DNA of 64,000 bases from Nannocystis pusilla (GCF_020073745.1 NZ_JAIRAU010000005.1:186001-250000); one strand, 5' to 3'. Positions 1 to 9,504 are shown, counted from the first letter of the stretch. A program made the numbers and translations. The notes: generated from the letters alone by a model not told the origin.

Positions 1-1319
1 CCGTCGCTCGTCGAGCCGTAGCCGACGACGACCACGCCGTCCGGGTGTGCCGCGGCGCCAAGATACATCCCGTGCCGCCAGCCGCCGCTTGCCTCTTGCA
101 CGCTCACCGGGTCGAGCCGCGCGCCGGTCTCAAGATCCAGCGGCACGAGGACGCCGCGTGACTCCGTCCAAACCCCGTCGTGTTCCCCAACGCTCGCGCC
201 TGCGACCCATGCGACGCCGTCCTTGATCACCACGTCGAACGCGAGGTCGTCGAACGTGTGTTTCAAGGCTTCATTGCCGTTCGGCGCGTGGTCCCACCCC
301 TTCGCGCTCACGACTGCGACGCCCTCGGCGGTCATGCGCCAGACCTTGATATCCGTGTCGCCGTAGCCCGAGCCCCCGAAGCCGACGGCGATGCAGCCGC
401 CCGCGTCGTCGCTGGCGATGCCCCGCACCGTCGCCCCCGCATCGGTCGGCATCTCGACGCCCGTCGCGTGGCCCTCTGCGTCGAGCAAGAGGATCCGCGG
501 CCGCCACTTGTTGTCCGCCTGGCGGACGTTCATCGCGACCCAGATCTCGCCGGTCGGCGTCAGCGCGACCGCATCGACCGCGCCCTCGCGCGAGTCGAGC
601 ACGATCGTTCCCTCGGCCCAGATCTCCGCCCCATCCTCGCCTCGGCGCTTCCGGATCGACGGACGCAGCGCGCCGTCGATCAAGACGGCGCCGACCTCGA
701 TCGCGTCCCCCTCGGGGGTGGCGACGACGCGCCGCGAGGTCGAGCCGCTCGGCCCGAGCCTGCCCCACGCGAGATCGCCGGGCGCGGGCGCGGCGACCTC
801 GAACATCACCGGCGGCCACACGTGCGCGAGCGGCCCGCGCGTAGCGGTCACTTCGAGCACGTGCGCGCCGTTGTCCACGGCGCCGAAGCAGGGCGCGACG
901 CCGGTCCACACGCCGCCGCCCTGGTCGGTGAACGGCTCCAGCTCGGCGCCGTCGAGCGTGGCGCGTAGGAGGCTCGCCCCCTCGGTCGTCACCGTCACCG
1001 GCACCGGGCCGGCGAGGTGGACTTTCGCCGGCACGTCGACCGCGAGGATCCGCGGCGGGACGAGTTCGGCGTCGCTGGCCGTGCTGCCGGCCTCGCCCGT
1101 GCTCGTCGCGTCCGTCGTGTCCTCGGGTTCGCCGGTCGCCGGGCTCGGCTCGTCGATCGTGCTCGCGTAGCCGGTCGTCTCCGCCGCTCCCCCGTCGCTG
1201 CTCGTACCTGTCCCGGCGGTCATGTCGTTGGCCACGAAGGCGGCCCACGACGGCGCGTGATCGGCACAGGCGCCGAACACGAAGAGCATGCAGAACGACA
1301 AAGCGCGAGCGCGGTTCAT
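1..1319 (-). CDS. Secreted lipoprotein, partial at its C-terminus
   Basis: The reading frame is open from an ATG at 1319 to the window edge, so the C-terminus is missing (at least 439 residues). The N-terminus has a short basic start, a hydrophobic stretch and a lipobox ending FGAC, with the lipidated Cys at about residue 18. This predicts export and lipid anchoring. A low-complexity spacer rich in Thr, Ser, Gly, Glu and Asp follows (about residues 34-85), a signature of Nannocystis-type lipoproteins. The rest suggests a beta-rich fold: an Ig-like stretch first, then repeats with phrases such as VDAVALTPTGEIWVA that resemble propeller blades. It is the last visible gene of the sigma factor/kinase operon, 24 bases after its neighbour. 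The molecular role is not recognised; surface sensing or substrate binding would fit. Lipoprotein nature is well supported, function is not. Confidence 0.85.
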   Translation of the reverse strand, partial: MNRARALSFCMLFVFGACADHAPSWAAFVANDMTAGTGTSSDGGAAETTGYASTIDEPSPATGEPEDTTDATSTGEAGSTASDAELVPPRILAVDVPAKVHLAGPVPVTVTTEGASLLRATLDGAELEPFTDQGGGVWTGVAPCFGAVDNGAHVLEVTATRGPLAHVWPPVMFEVAAPAPGDLAWGRLGPSGSTSRRVVATPEGDAIEVGAVLIDGALRPSIRKRRGEDGAEIWAEGTIVLDSREGAVDAVALTPTGEIWVAMNVRQADNKWRPRILLLDAEGHATGVEMPTDAGATVRGIASDDAGGCIAVGFGGSGYGDTDIKVWRMTAEGVAVVSAKGWDHAPNGNEALKHTFDDLAFDVVIKDGVAWVAGASVGEHDGVWTESRGVLVPLDLETGARLDPVSVQEASGGWRHGMYLGAAAHPDGVVVVGYGSTSD

Positions 1320-1343
1320 GGCGACCTCCGAGCGCAAAGGGGC

Positions 1344-2228
1344 TCAAAACGAGTATACAAGGCCAGCGCCGCCGGCGCGCGCTCTCGCGCGTGAGCCTGC
1401 GCGGGTCGGCGCGAACAGGACTGCCGCGCTTGTAATCACGCTTACACATCCGACCGCGAGCAGGGCCGGCCATGTCGCATCAAGCCGGACATAGCGGTCG
1501 TCAGCGTCGCGTGCCGCGGCCCGCTCGGCGGCCGTGTACTCGCGGCCCTGTGTGGCGTCGACGATGGCGGCGAGCTCGGCTTCCGCCTGATCCCGCCGCA
1601 CGAACGCGCCGGCCATGCCCCCGAGCAGGCCGAGCCCGATTCCGCCGAGCACGGAGGCCGCGATCACGCGGCCGCGAGGTCTCCACGGCGGCCTGTCCTT
1701 CGCGCCAGGCTCGGGCCTGCTGTCCTTCGCGCCAGGTTGCGGCGCCGGTCCTTCGGCTCGCGGCCCGGTCGTCGGCGTCGGCTCGGTCGTCGGCTCGGTC
1801 GTCGGCGTCGGCTCGGTCGCCTGCGTCGGTTCGCTCGTCGGCGTCGGCTCGGTCGCCTGCGTCGGTTCGCTCGTCGGCGCGGGACACTTCGCGCCGACCT
1901 TGCCCACGAGGGCCGCGTCGGTCGCTTCCAGCTCGACCCACGAGACCCGCTCCTTCTCGCTGGCGAAGCCCCCTCGCGCGAGCAGGCCGCTCGCCACCTC
2001 GTGAGCCTCGCACAGGTAGGCGACATCGCCCGTCGTGCGGTAAAGAGCGCGCAGGCTGTCGTGGACCCCGTAGAGCGCCTCGGGAGCGTGGACACCCGGA
2101 GCGGCGGCCCGCTCGCGGTGCAGCTTCAGCGCGAGCTCGAGCTTGCCCGCGTTGAAGGCCGCGACAGCCTCGGCCTCGGAAGGCGGTGGGGCGAGCATGG
2201 TCAACACGAGGACGAGGCGCAGCAACAT
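1344..2228 (-). CDS. Secreted or membrane protein with C-terminal transmembrane helices, kinase-linked
   Basis: 294 residues. A signal-peptide-like N-terminus (MLLRLVLVLTMLAPPP) precedes a helical domain, residues 17-110, resembling the short repeat domains found next to myxobacterial protein kinases (AAFNAGKLELALKLHRERA). A Pro/Thr/Glu-rich linker follows, with EPTQATEPTPTSEPT-type repeats. Two hydrophobic helices come next, one with many glycines (SVLGGIGLGLLGGMAGAF), the other ALLAVGCVSVITSAAVLFAP. The ATG at 2228 lies 8 bases after the kinase stop, so the two are probably translationally linked. The helical domain may be a degenerate TPR, but no full 34-residue repeat can be counted. A partner or substrate of the upstream kinase is the likeliest role, inferred from position only. 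Confidence 0.75.
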   Translation of the reverse strand: MLLRLVLVLTMLAPPPSEAEAVAAFNAGKLELALKLHRERAAAPGVHAPEALYGVHDSLRALYRTTGDVAYLCEAHEVASGLLARGGFASEKERVSWVELEATDAALVGKVGAKCPAPTSEPTQATEPTPTSEPTQATEPTPTTEPTTEPTPTTGPRAEGPAPQPGAKDSRPEPGAKDRPPWRPRGRVIAASVLGGIGLGLLGGMAGAFVRRDQAEAELAAIVDATQGREYTAAERAAARDADDRYVRLDATWPALLAVGCVSVITSAAVLFAPTRAGSRARARAGGAGLVYSF

Positions 2229-2236
2229 GGGACCTC

Positions 2237-3817
2237 CTACCGAGCGAAAAAGGTGTGTTGCCGCTGCCCCTTGACGACCTGGAGATCGTAGTGATCCAGG
2301 GCCTCGCGGATGCACCGCGTCTCCGGCGAGTCCGAGGCGACACCTCGAACACTGGCCGGCTCGCCGGCGGCGATAGTCGTCAAGAGCGGTTCTGCATCGA
2401 GGCTCGCGCGCTTCAGGCAGGCCCGCGCGCGAGCCTCGGCCCGGCGCATGCGGGTCGCCCACGAGGCCGGCGTGCTCGTCGATCCCGGCAACGCGGGGGG
2501 CGACGGCTCGACGGCGGGCAGCAGCTCGGCCCGCGACGGCTCGGGCGGCGGCGGCTCGACGGCGGGCGGCGGCTCGGGCCGCGGTGGCTCGACGGCGGGA
2601 GGCGGCGGCTCGAGCCGCCGCGGCTCGACGGCGGGCGGCGACGGCTCGGGCCCCGGCGACTCCACGGCGGGCGGCGCGACGGCTAGCGACGGCTCCACGC
2701 CGGCGCTCGCGGCCGCTGGCTCGACCGGCGCCGGCGCCCGCAGCAGGGTGACGGTTGCTCCGACGCCGAGGATGAACGACGCGGCCGACGCGGCGAGGAC
2801 GAGCGGCAGCGAAGGTCGGCGCGCCGGGCCAGCGAGGCGGGACCGCACGATCTCGAGTGCCCGCACCAGCTCCGCCATGCTGCGGTGACGCTCGCCCACC
2901 CGCGAGACCCCGCGCCGAAGCTCGGCCACCAGCGGCCCGAGCTCGGGCGCAAACTCCTCGGCTTGGATCTCTCGGTGCCGGTACACCTCCCGGGCATACA
3001 AGGGCCGGCCGGTGATCATCTCGTACAGGACCACGCAGACCGAGAACACGTCCGTCGCCGGCGAGACCTTGCCCTCGTTCATCCATTGCGGGCACATGTA
3101 GGCCACGTTTCCGATCCACTCGACCTGTGCGGTTCGCCAGCGCTTGCCGACCGCAGTCACGTCGCGGAGGTGGGGCTGCTCGTAGTAATCCGCTGTCAGC
3201 AGGGCCGCCCCGAAGTCGATCAGGCGCACGCGCTCGCCTTCGAGGATCACGTTGTCCGGCTTCACGTCGCGGTGGATCACGCCCGCGGCGTGGACCGCCA
3301 TCAACACGCGCCCGAGGTCGATCGCCAGCGCAAGCGCTCGCGCTGGCGGGATGGTTTTCTCGCGGTTCAAGCGAGCACGGATCGTCTCGCCCGAAATGAT
3401 CTGCATGGTGAAGTATGGCTCGCCGGCGGAGGTCTCTCCGATGTCGTAGATCGCCGGGACGCCGGTGTGCTCAATCGCAGCGAGGGCGCGGTATTCCCTC
3501 CGAAAACGCTCCGTGAAGCTCGCGTCCGCGTAGCTCGGCCGGATCCGCTTGATCGCCACGTTGCGACGGGCGGTGCGGTCGTACGCGAGCTGAACGACCC
3601 CCATTCCCCCGGCGCCGAGTGTGCGCAGCAGCGTGTAACGCTCGGCGAAGGGACCGAGCGGCAGCGACGCCACGACCTCCCCGTCGTCCTTGTCATCCAC
3701 GTCGAGCGCAGGGCTCACGTCGAGCGGCTCGACCAGGCCGAAACGCAACTCCCGGACCGGAGGGCTGGCGTCGGCGGGATCGAGCGGGGGGAACGGGCTG
3801 TCGGCGAGGGCGGTCAC
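2237..3817 (-). CDS. Transmembrane Ser/Thr protein kinase (Pkn/Hanks type)
   Basis: 526 residues from a GTG start. The kinase domain spans about residues 60-330: glycine loop GAGGMGVV, catalytic Lys in VAIKRI (about 89), catalytic loop HRDVKPDN (about 182) and DFG in LIDFGA (about 198). The usual APE is replaced by a sequence around NVAYMCPQW, then TDVFSVCVVLYEM. One membrane helix (SLPLVLAASAASFILGVGAT) follows. The region beyond it is a run of Pro/Glu/Arg-rich repeats (PAVEPPRPEPPP) followed by a short Cys-containing helical tail. Such kinases phosphorylate proteins on Ser/Thr in the cytoplasm, with the tail outside the membrane. The gene lies 19 bases behind the sigma factor gene, suggesting the kinase modulates that factor or shares its regulon. 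All catalytic residues are present, so it is probably active. Confidence 0.95.
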   Translation of the reverse strand: MTALADSPFPPLDPADASPPVRELRFGLVEPLDVSPALDVDDKDDGEVVASLPLGPFAERYTLLRTLGAGGMGVVQLAYDRTARRNVAIKRIRPSYADASFTERFRREYRALAAIEHTGVPAIYDIGETSAGEPYFTMQIISGETIRARLNREKTIPPARALALAIDLGRVLMAVHAAGVIHRDVKPDNVILEGERVRLIDFGAALLTADYYEQPHLRDVTAVGKRWRTAQVEWIGNVAYMCPQWMNEGKVSPATDVFSVCVVLYEMITGRPLYAREVYRHREIQAEEFAPELGPLVAELRRGVSRVGERHRSMAELVRALEIVRSRLAGPARRPSLPLVLAASAASFILGVGATVTLLRAPAPVEPAAASAGVEPSLAVAPPAVESPGPEPSPPAVEPRRLEPPPPAVEPPRPEPPPAVEPPPPEPSRAELLPAVEPSPPALPGSTSTPASWATRMRRAEARARACLKRASLDAEPLLTTIAAGEPASVRGVASDSPETRCIREALDHYDLQVVKGQRQHTFFAR

Positions 3818-3836
3818 GGGAAAGGTCCAGGCCCTC

Positions 3837-4586
3837 TCAGGGAGGCGGCGGCAGCTTGGGGTAAAGGGACTCGACGTCCTGGTGTGCTTGCCCGATCAGG
3901 GGCCGATCGCCGTCGAGGTCGTCGCGGTCGGGCCAGGTGACAAACCCCCGCTCCACTGCCCCGGCCAGCCGGTTTCGACAGCGACAGCCGTTGCCGGGGT
4001 CGATGTGTTCGCAGATTGGCGTGAGCGAGTCCCTCAAGTCCCGAAGGGCGCGCCCGCCATTGGTCTTCACCGCCTCTACGGTGCCGAACACCTCGGCGAT
4101 CTGGTCGTCCGACAGACCCAGGATCCAGCGAAGGACGAAAGCCGCGCGTGGGCCCGCAGCGAGGTTCCCCAGCGTGACGGTCAAGCATTTCCGCTGTAGC
4201 TCGCGCTGGAGCACATGCAGCCGACGGACGTCGCCGCGGATCCACGGGTGCTCCATCCCGAGCTGCGTCGTCCCGTCGAAGCGGCCCAGGCCCTCGTCCA
4301 AGTCGATCGGCTTCTCACGCGGCGTCATGAACCACCGCACCACCACAGCCAGCCGTGCCGTCAGCGGCGACGTGGGTTCCAGGCGCGGGTTCTTGCCCTT
4401 GCCCAGGTGATCGCGCCGGCCCCACACGCCAGACGGCTCCGCGGTACTCTGAAGCATCGCGCGCCCCGCTTGCTGCGAGCCGGCCATCCAGGCGGCGAAC
4501 AGCACCACAAGCGGGTGTTCGCTGTCTGCGGCGGCCTCGTGAGGGGTTGCGGCGGAGCCCGAGGCTTCAAGGGTCGGGGTTTCCAT
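3837..4586 (-). CDS. RNA polymerase sigma factor, sigma-70/ECF-like
   Basis: 249 residues. The clearest part is a sigma region 4-like helix-turn-helix at about residues 140-190: GPRAAFVLRWILGLSDDQIAEVFGT, then NGGRALRDLRDSL, which would bind the -35 element. The N-terminal half is poorly conserved; the stretch around LVVLFAAWMAGSQQAGRAML may correspond to region 2 in diverged form. The C-terminal tail after residue 190 carries a Cys/His group, CEHIDPGNGCRCRN, that could bind a metal. It is the first gene of a four-gene operon with a kinase, a membrane protein and a lipoprotein, an arrangement common in Nannocystineae. A sigma factor controlling its own operon would be usual; the upstream region shows no promoter I can name. 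Confidence 0.8.
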   Translation of the reverse strand: METPTLEASGSAATPHEAAADSEHPLVVLFAAWMAGSQQAGRAMLQSTAEPSGVWGRRDHLGKGKNPRLEPTSPLTARLAVVVRWFMTPREKPIDLDEGLGRFDGTTQLGMEHPWIRGDVRRLHVLQRELQRKCLTVTLGNLAAGPRAAFVLRWILGLSDDQIAEVFGTVEAVKTNGGRALRDLRDSLTPICEHIDPGNGCRCRNRLAGAVERGFVTWPDRDDLDGDRPLIGQAHQDVESLYPKLPPPP

Positions 4587-5163
4587 CGACGTCCGATGTT
4601 GCAGCGGAAGCGCGCTTCCGTCCAGCCGGCCGGCCGGCTGGGGAGCGGACGCGCACCATGGCCGGGCCAGGAGCGGCTATCTTCAGTCTATCATCGGTCC
4701 ATCCTCTGTTCAACCGCTGTTTGCGTGCGCTGCCGCGATGCGCGCACCCGCCCACAGACCGAATAGTTCGCGGTTGCGCGAGGAGCAGGCCGGCACCGTG
4801 ACCGAGTTTTCGAGGAGCTGGCCTCACGTCCATCACGGGGAACGGACCCGTCGCCGACCGATTCGAGCTGAACGCGGATGCTTTCGGCGTGAGCCGAGCA
4901 AGAACGTGTGGCCCCGCGAGTTGGCGCGCCTCTGGCTCGCAAAACTCCACGGACGCCGCCTGCGCCGGGGAGTGATGTCCCAAGTTTGCGGAGGCGTGCC
5001 GCGGGCGAAAATCGCAGCGCCCGCCGAGCCGCAGACAACCCCCACGCGAGCCCAAGCACGCCCGCCTGTCGCGTCATCTCACGACCGGCGGCCGCCGGCT
5101 CGATCTCCCGGCTCAAGCCGGAACCCTTGCGGCAGCGTCGACGCGTCCGGTACCGTCCGCCCG
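4587..5163. other. Intergenic region between divergent units
   Basis: No convincing gene here. The open frames on both strands are rich in Arg and Pro, as expected by chance in GC-rich DNA. The part next to 4586 should hold the promoter of the sigma factor operon, and the end near 5163 that of the MerR-like gene. No recognisable -35/-10 pair was found. Confidence 0.5.
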
Positions 5164-5412
5164 GTGTCCTTCCCGCTCACAACCGAGGAATTGGCGAAAA
5201 TGGCCAACCTCACCGTGCCCACCATTCGGGAATGGCGAAAGCTCGGGCTGTTCGTCGGGATCAAGACGACGAAGAAGGGCGGAAGCGGTGGGGTGCGGAT
5301 CTTGTGGGCGGCCTCGGCTGCGGACAGGGTGGCGGAGATCGTGAAACTCAAGGGCGAGGGTTGGGGTACCGACGCACTGCGCGAGAAGTTCGCGGCAGAG
5401 GCGCAGGTGTGA
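5164..5412 (+). CDS. MerR-like winged helix DNA-binding protein, small
   Basis: 82 residues from a GTG start. An N-terminal MerR-type helix-turn-helix is visible: LTTEELAKMANLTVPTIREW, followed by RKLGLFVG and a basic wing (KTTKKGGSGG). The tail ILWAASAADRVAEIVKLKGEG ends in helical sequence. No effector domain is present, so it is a stand-alone DNA-binding unit, perhaps a small regulator. The frame is open upstream to an ATG at 4738, but that extension is Arg/Pro-rich and unlike any domain. The GTG start, just before the conserved HTH, is therefore preferred. Neighbours give no clear target. Confidence 0.6.
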   Translation: MSFPLTTEELAKMANLTVPTIREWRKLGLFVGIKTTKKGGSGGVRILWAASAADRVAEIVKLKGEGWGTDALREKFAAEAQV

Positions 5413-5660
5413 CAGAACGGGCTCATCGAGGTCGAGGAGGTAGAGCGCCAGCGCCAGAACTACGAGCGGCGTCTCCGCACGTGAGGCGTCAGCCTCGCAA
5501 GAGCCGGCCGCGTCTTTCATGGCCGCAATCGACGCCAGCCCGTGGCTCCGCCGCGACACCCAGCAAGCCCGAGCTCGGACTGGCTCTGCAGCGATGAGCG
5601 GTCAGCCGCGCTCGCGCAGCTGGCCCGCCGGTCAGTGGCCCACACGGCTTCGCCAGGCGA

Positions 5661-6563
5661 GTGGTTGAGGTCGGGCGCCGGGACATCCGAGCGGCCGCCC
5701 ATGATCTCAGCGAAGCGATCGCGGGCGGGGCCCTGGACAGCCTCACCGAGGAAGAGCGGGTGCGTCGTATCGGCGAGGCCAGCAATACCTACGTGCAGGC
5801 GATTTCGGCCGCGGTCGGGCGGGCGCTCGGCGAGGACCTCTCGCCGGCGGTCATGAAGAGCGCCGAACGCGTCGTCTCGGCCGCCGTGGCCGGAGCGCTA
5901 GATCCGGAGAACCAGCGGCTCACGCGGCGATTCATCGACGACCTGACGCGGAGCACCATCGCCGGTTTCACGCGGTCAACCGCGCAGGGTCTGCGAGACG
6001 ACCTCGGGCCAGCGCTCGGCGAGGTCGTCGCCAAGGACCTCGGCCCGGCGGTACAGCGAGTGGTCGAGGATAACCTCGGCCCCGCCATGCGAAAGGTGAT
6101 TGAGCAGGACCTGCGGCCCGCAATGCTGGCAGCGACGGCTGGGGAGCACGGGGGCGCATCCGGCCTGTTCGCCCGCGTCCTCGCCAAGCAACTCGTGCTC
6201 GGGGTCAACGACGGCATGAGCGAGCTCGGCATGTCCCTCAGCCCGAATAAGCAGGACGGCCTCGGGCTCCTGGGGTGGCTGGCGCTCGGCCTCGGCGTTC
6301 TGCTGCTGATCGTGAGCGGCCTGCTCGTCCGCATGTTCTACGTCCGCCGGTCCCTCGCGCAGGAGCGCGCACGCAGCGAGGAGCTGCTGCTCAGCGTTCT
6401 GCGCGCGATCCAGTCCCCCACCGAGGATCCGAATGTGCTGCCGGACCTCGACACGGTGCTCTCACGCGCCCGCCAGTATATCGAGGAGCGCGACCGCAAT
6501 GCTTCCTATCTGGCAACCCTGGTGGCTCGCGCACAAGTCCCGTTCCGCAAACCCGGCGCGTGA
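5661..6563 (+). CDS. Hypothetical protein with one central-to-C-terminal membrane helix
   Basis: 300 residues from a GTG start; I do not recognise the family. Residues 1-170 are helical and carry imperfect repeats of the type LGPALGEVVAKDLGPAVQRVVEDNLGPAM, as in amphipathic or membrane-peripheral helices. Residues about 205-230 form a transmembrane helix (LGWLALGLGVLLLIVSGLLV). A coiled-coil-like tail of about 70 residues follows. A damaged relic of a homologous gene lies at 10.6 kb on the opposite strand, so the gene belongs to a small local family. No strong ribosome binding site precedes the GTG, so the start is uncertain. Confidence 0.65.
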   Translation: MVEVGRRDIRAAAHDLSEAIAGGALDSLTEEERVRRIGEASNTYVQAISAAVGRALGEDLSPAVMKSAERVVSAAVAGALDPENQRLTRRFIDDLTRSTIAGFTRSTAQGLRDDLGPALGEVVAKDLGPAVQRVVEDNLGPAMRKVIEQDLRPAMLAATAGEHGGASGLFARVLAKQLVLGVNDGMSELGMSLSPNKQDGLGLLGWLALGLGVLLLIVSGLLVRMFYVRRSLAQERARSEELLLSVLRAIQSPTEDPNVLPDLDTVLSRARQYIEERDRNASYLATLVARAQVPFRKPGA

Positions 6564-7114
6564 TGCCCAACGGAGCGATGTCGATCGGCTGGTGGCGAGC
6601 GTGGAGCCTCAGGTGCGTCCTCGATGGGCGCGTCGTCGGCGAGGAGCATGCCGAGGAGCTGCATCGACAGCCGCCCCATCGCCCCTCGGCGACCTCCGCG
6701 ACCTCTTCTGCCTGCTGCCGTCCTCGCACTCTGCGCCCCACCCTCGACAACGGCCGTGGAGCTATCAATCTTCGGGGCGCCCCCCGCGCACAGTCCCAGC
6801 GACCGCGACAGGTCGCCTCAATTATCGAGATCGGTTGTCCCGCAGACTCTACCGAATCACGCCGTCGTGGTGAAGTCGCCGGCGCGCGAGCGGCGGCTAG
6901 CGACCGGCCTCTTGCGGCGCCGCAGTCGCGCTTGCCGGAGCGATGCGACTGCGCCCATGCTCGTAGTCCCATGCGAAGTTTGCCCTCCTTCGCACCAGGG
7001 GGCCGTGGCAGCCGCGAGAACGCACCGCGGACCGGGTGCGCCCTGGGTTCGTGATGGGGCGGCCGAGCCGGGTGCCTCGTGGCCCGACGGCGCACTGAAC
7101 TGGAGGCTCCTGTC
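6564..7114. other. Gene-free stretch
   Basis: No gene recognised on either strand. The last bases (about 7100-7106) carry the GGAGG ribosome binding site of the hemerythrin gene. The promoter of that gene is expected here but could not be pinpointed. Confidence 0.5.
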
Positions 7115-7603
7115 ATGGTATCGATCTTTGAACACCTGCTCGCGGATCATCGGCGGATCCGACAGACACTGGTCCAGCTCCGCGCCGTGATGCTCGACGG
7201 CGATCCACAGGAGCACCTGCACCGGCTCCTGCGCCAGTACACCGCCCACGCGCGGGCCGAGGAGCAAGTCTTCTACAGCTACCTGATCCACGCGAAGGGC
7301 TTGCAACAGCGGGCTCTCCGGGGGATCGAGGATCACCTGCGTCTCGAGTCGCTGCTGCGGGAGATCGAGCCGATCGCGCGCGACGATCCGCGCTGGAACA
7401 CCATCCTGGTCTCGCTGTGCGAGGCGCTCGAGCAGCATCTGCGCGACGAGGAGCGGAACATGTTCTCGCTCGCGCGCAGCGCCCTCAGCGACCGCGAGGC
7501 CGCGGAGCTCGGCGCCCGCTTCGTCGCCGAACGGGCCCGTCTGCGCCGCGACCTCGGGGCCCTGGGCGGGCCCGCCGCTCGCGCGGCGGCAGCGGGACGT
7601 TGA
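7115..7603 (+). CDS. Hemerythrin HHE cation-binding domain protein
   Basis: 162 residues forming one HHE four-helix bundle. Metal-ligand candidates are visible: His in LLADHRRI near the start, HARAEEQVFY (His and Glu), IEDHLRLE, and EQHLRDEERNMF near the end. This pattern fits a non-haem di-iron site that binds oxygen or senses it or NO. The tail is Ala/Arg-rich. The ATG at 7115 is preceded by GGAGG at good spacing. The gene converges on the radical SAM gene 57 bases further on. Proteins of this kind are cytoplasmic and linked to oxygen or nitrosative stress, which fits the stress-like set around it. Confidence 0.9.
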   Translation: MVSIFEHLLADHRRIRQTLVQLRAVMLDGDPQEHLHRLLRQYTAHARAEEQVFYSYLIHAKGLQQRALRGIEDHLRLESLLREIEPIARDDPRWNTILVSLCEALEQHLRDEERNMFSLARSALSDREAAELGARFVAERARLRRDLGALGGPAARAAAAGR

Positions 7604-7660
7604 GCGCAGCGCTCGGGCCGATCGCGGCGCTGGCGTGCGCCCGGCGCAGGACGACCTCGC

Positions 7661-9265
7661 TCACCATGCGCCCGCGTCCGCCGTGGTCCGCGAAAGTCGC
7701 GCCCTCGCGCGGCCGGCGTCCGGCCGCGACTGACGGACCTCGGCGAGGGCACGCTCGATCCGCGGCAGCAGGTCCGCCTCGGTGTAGCGAATCAGGTGCT
7801 CGCCCTGGATCGCCTTGACGATCGCCCACGGCACGAATCGCGGCGATCGCCGGAGGGCCTCGGCGACGAGCGACCAGAACATCTGGCGGCGTGGGCTGGC
7901 GACGCCCAGAGTCGTGAGCGCGCGGGCGAGGATCGGGATCCAGTTGCGCTGGTGGTAGAGGACCGCCGGCTCCGGCAGCATCGCCAGCGCCGCCCGGCAG
8001 CGGCGCAGGTAGCCGTCGACCGAGTAGAGCTCGCGCAGGAGGTCGGCGTAGCCGGCGAGGAGCGCCTCCTCGTCCATCACCGGCACGAAGTTCGGGCGGG
8101 TCATCTGATCGCCGCCGGACTCGTGTCGCAGACGGCCCTCGGCCTCGAGGCGTCGCCACAGTTGGGTGTCGGGCAGCGCGGTGAGCAGGCCGACCATCGC
8201 CAGCGGGATCGGTGCGTCGGCCAGGAACTGCCGCTGCACCTCGAAGGCCGACGCATCGTCGCTGTCGAACCCGACGATGAAGCCGCCCATGACCTCGAGG
8301 CCGGCGCGGGTGAGCGCCTCGACCGCGGCGACCAGATCGACGCGGAGGTTCTGGGTCTTCTGCGTCTCGGTCAGCGCCTCGGCCGACGGCGTCTCGATGC
8401 CGAGGAACACCGAGGTGAAGCCGGCCGCGATCATCGCGCTGACCAGGGCAGCATCGCGGGCGAGGTTCAGGCTCGCCTCCGTGTACAGCTCGAACGGGTG
8501 GCCGTGGGTCTCCTGCCACGCGCGCAGCTCGGGGAGGAGCTGGCGGACCCGTTTGATGTTGCCGATGAAGTTGTCGTCGACCACGAACACCGCCCCGGTC
8601 CAGCCGAGCTTGCGCAGCGTCTCGAGCTCGGCCACGAGCTGGGCGGGCGTCTTCGTCCGCGGCACCCGGCCGAAGATCTCGATGATATCGCAGAACTCGC
8701 AGCGGAACGGGCACCCGCGCGAGTACTGCACGCACATCCCGGAGTAGGCCGAAAGCTCGAGGAGGTCGAATCGCGGCACCGGCGACGACGTGACGGACGG
8801 ACGCGCGTCCTTGCGGAGGGGCACCAGGATCTGCCTCGCCCCGTCGACCGGCCGCCGCGCTGCCCGGGGTGCGATCAGGGCCATCAGTTCGGCCTCGCGG
8901 TCCTCAACCTCGCCGCCGAACACGACGTCGGCCTCGGCGAACTCGCCCGGGGACGTGCTCGCTGCCGGACCGCCGACCACAGTGCGACGACCCAGGGCGC
9001 GAGCCCGCCCCACCACCGCGCGCATCGACGGCGCCTGGATCAGCATGCCACCAACCAGCACGGCATCCGCCCACATCAGCGCCTCGTCGTCCAGCCGCTC
9101 GACGTTCATGTCGACGAGCCGGAGCTCCCACTCCGCCGGCAGATGGCTCGCTACCGTGACGAGCCCGAGCGGCGGCAGCGACGCGCGCTTGCCCACGATG
9201 CGGAGGCTGTACTGGAAGCCCCAGTAGGTCCGGGGGAACTCTGCGTAGACGAGGAGGATGCGCAT
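7661..9265 (-). CDS. B12-binding domain radical SAM protein
   Basis: 534 residues. Residues 1-150 form a cobalamin-binding Rossmann-like domain (starting MRILLVYAEFPRTYWGF, then a VDMNVERL segment). The radical SAM motif CxxxCxxC is CPFRCEFC at about residues 184-191, followed by VVDDNFIGN and the barrel up to about residue 370. The C-terminal 160 residues match the accessory domain (DUF4070-like) usual in this subgroup. Such enzymes use a 4Fe-4S cluster and cobalamin for methylation or other radical chemistry; related proteins act on hopanoids, lipids and small molecules. The substrate cannot be read from the sequence. The ATG at 9265 has an AAGGAG ribosome binding site. It stands alone between unrelated genes. 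Confidence 0.88.
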   Translation of the reverse strand: MRILLVYAEFPRTYWGFQYSLRIVGKRASLPPLGLVTVASHLPAEWELRLVDMNVERLDDEALMWADAVLVGGMLIQAPSMRAVVGRARALGRRTVVGGPAASTSPGEFAEADVVFGGEVEDREAELMALIAPRAARRPVDGARQILVPLRKDARPSVTSSPVPRFDLLELSAYSGMCVQYSRGCPFRCEFCDIIEIFGRVPRTKTPAQLVAELETLRKLGWTGAVFVVDDNFIGNIKRVRQLLPELRAWQETHGHPFELYTEASLNLARDAALVSAMIAAGFTSVFLGIETPSAEALTETQKTQNLRVDLVAAVEALTRAGLEVMGGFIVGFDSDDASAFEVQRQFLADAPIPLAMVGLLTALPDTQLWRRLEAEGRLRHESGGDQMTRPNFVPVMDEEALLAGYADLLRELYSVDGYLRRCRAALAMLPEPAVLYHQRNWIPILARALTTLGVASPRRQMFWSLVAEALRRSPRFVPWAIVKAIQGEHLIRYTEADLLPRIERALAEVRQSRPDAGRARARLSRTTADAGAW

Positions 9266-9504
9266 GCTGGCTCCTTGAACGAGAATTCGGAGCGACAAGC
9301 CCGGCAGGTGGTCGGCGAATTGGTCAGAACTGGACGGCCAATCCGCCGGGCATGAACCGCAAGCGCGCTACTTCGCGCTCCTTCTTGTGGCGGACGATCA
9401 GCGTGATGCATGAGCGAAACAGCATAATGCGCTCTCAGTTGAATGCCGTGTGGTCTTGCGGGGGGATGGGTCTGCCGGGTCGAGCCGCGCGATTCAGGCG
9501 AGAC

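Noticed and set aside
4738..5163. N-terminal extension of the MerR-like protein
   Set aside because: Arg/Pro-rich, without similarity to any domain; the conserved HTH begins directly after the GTG at 5164.
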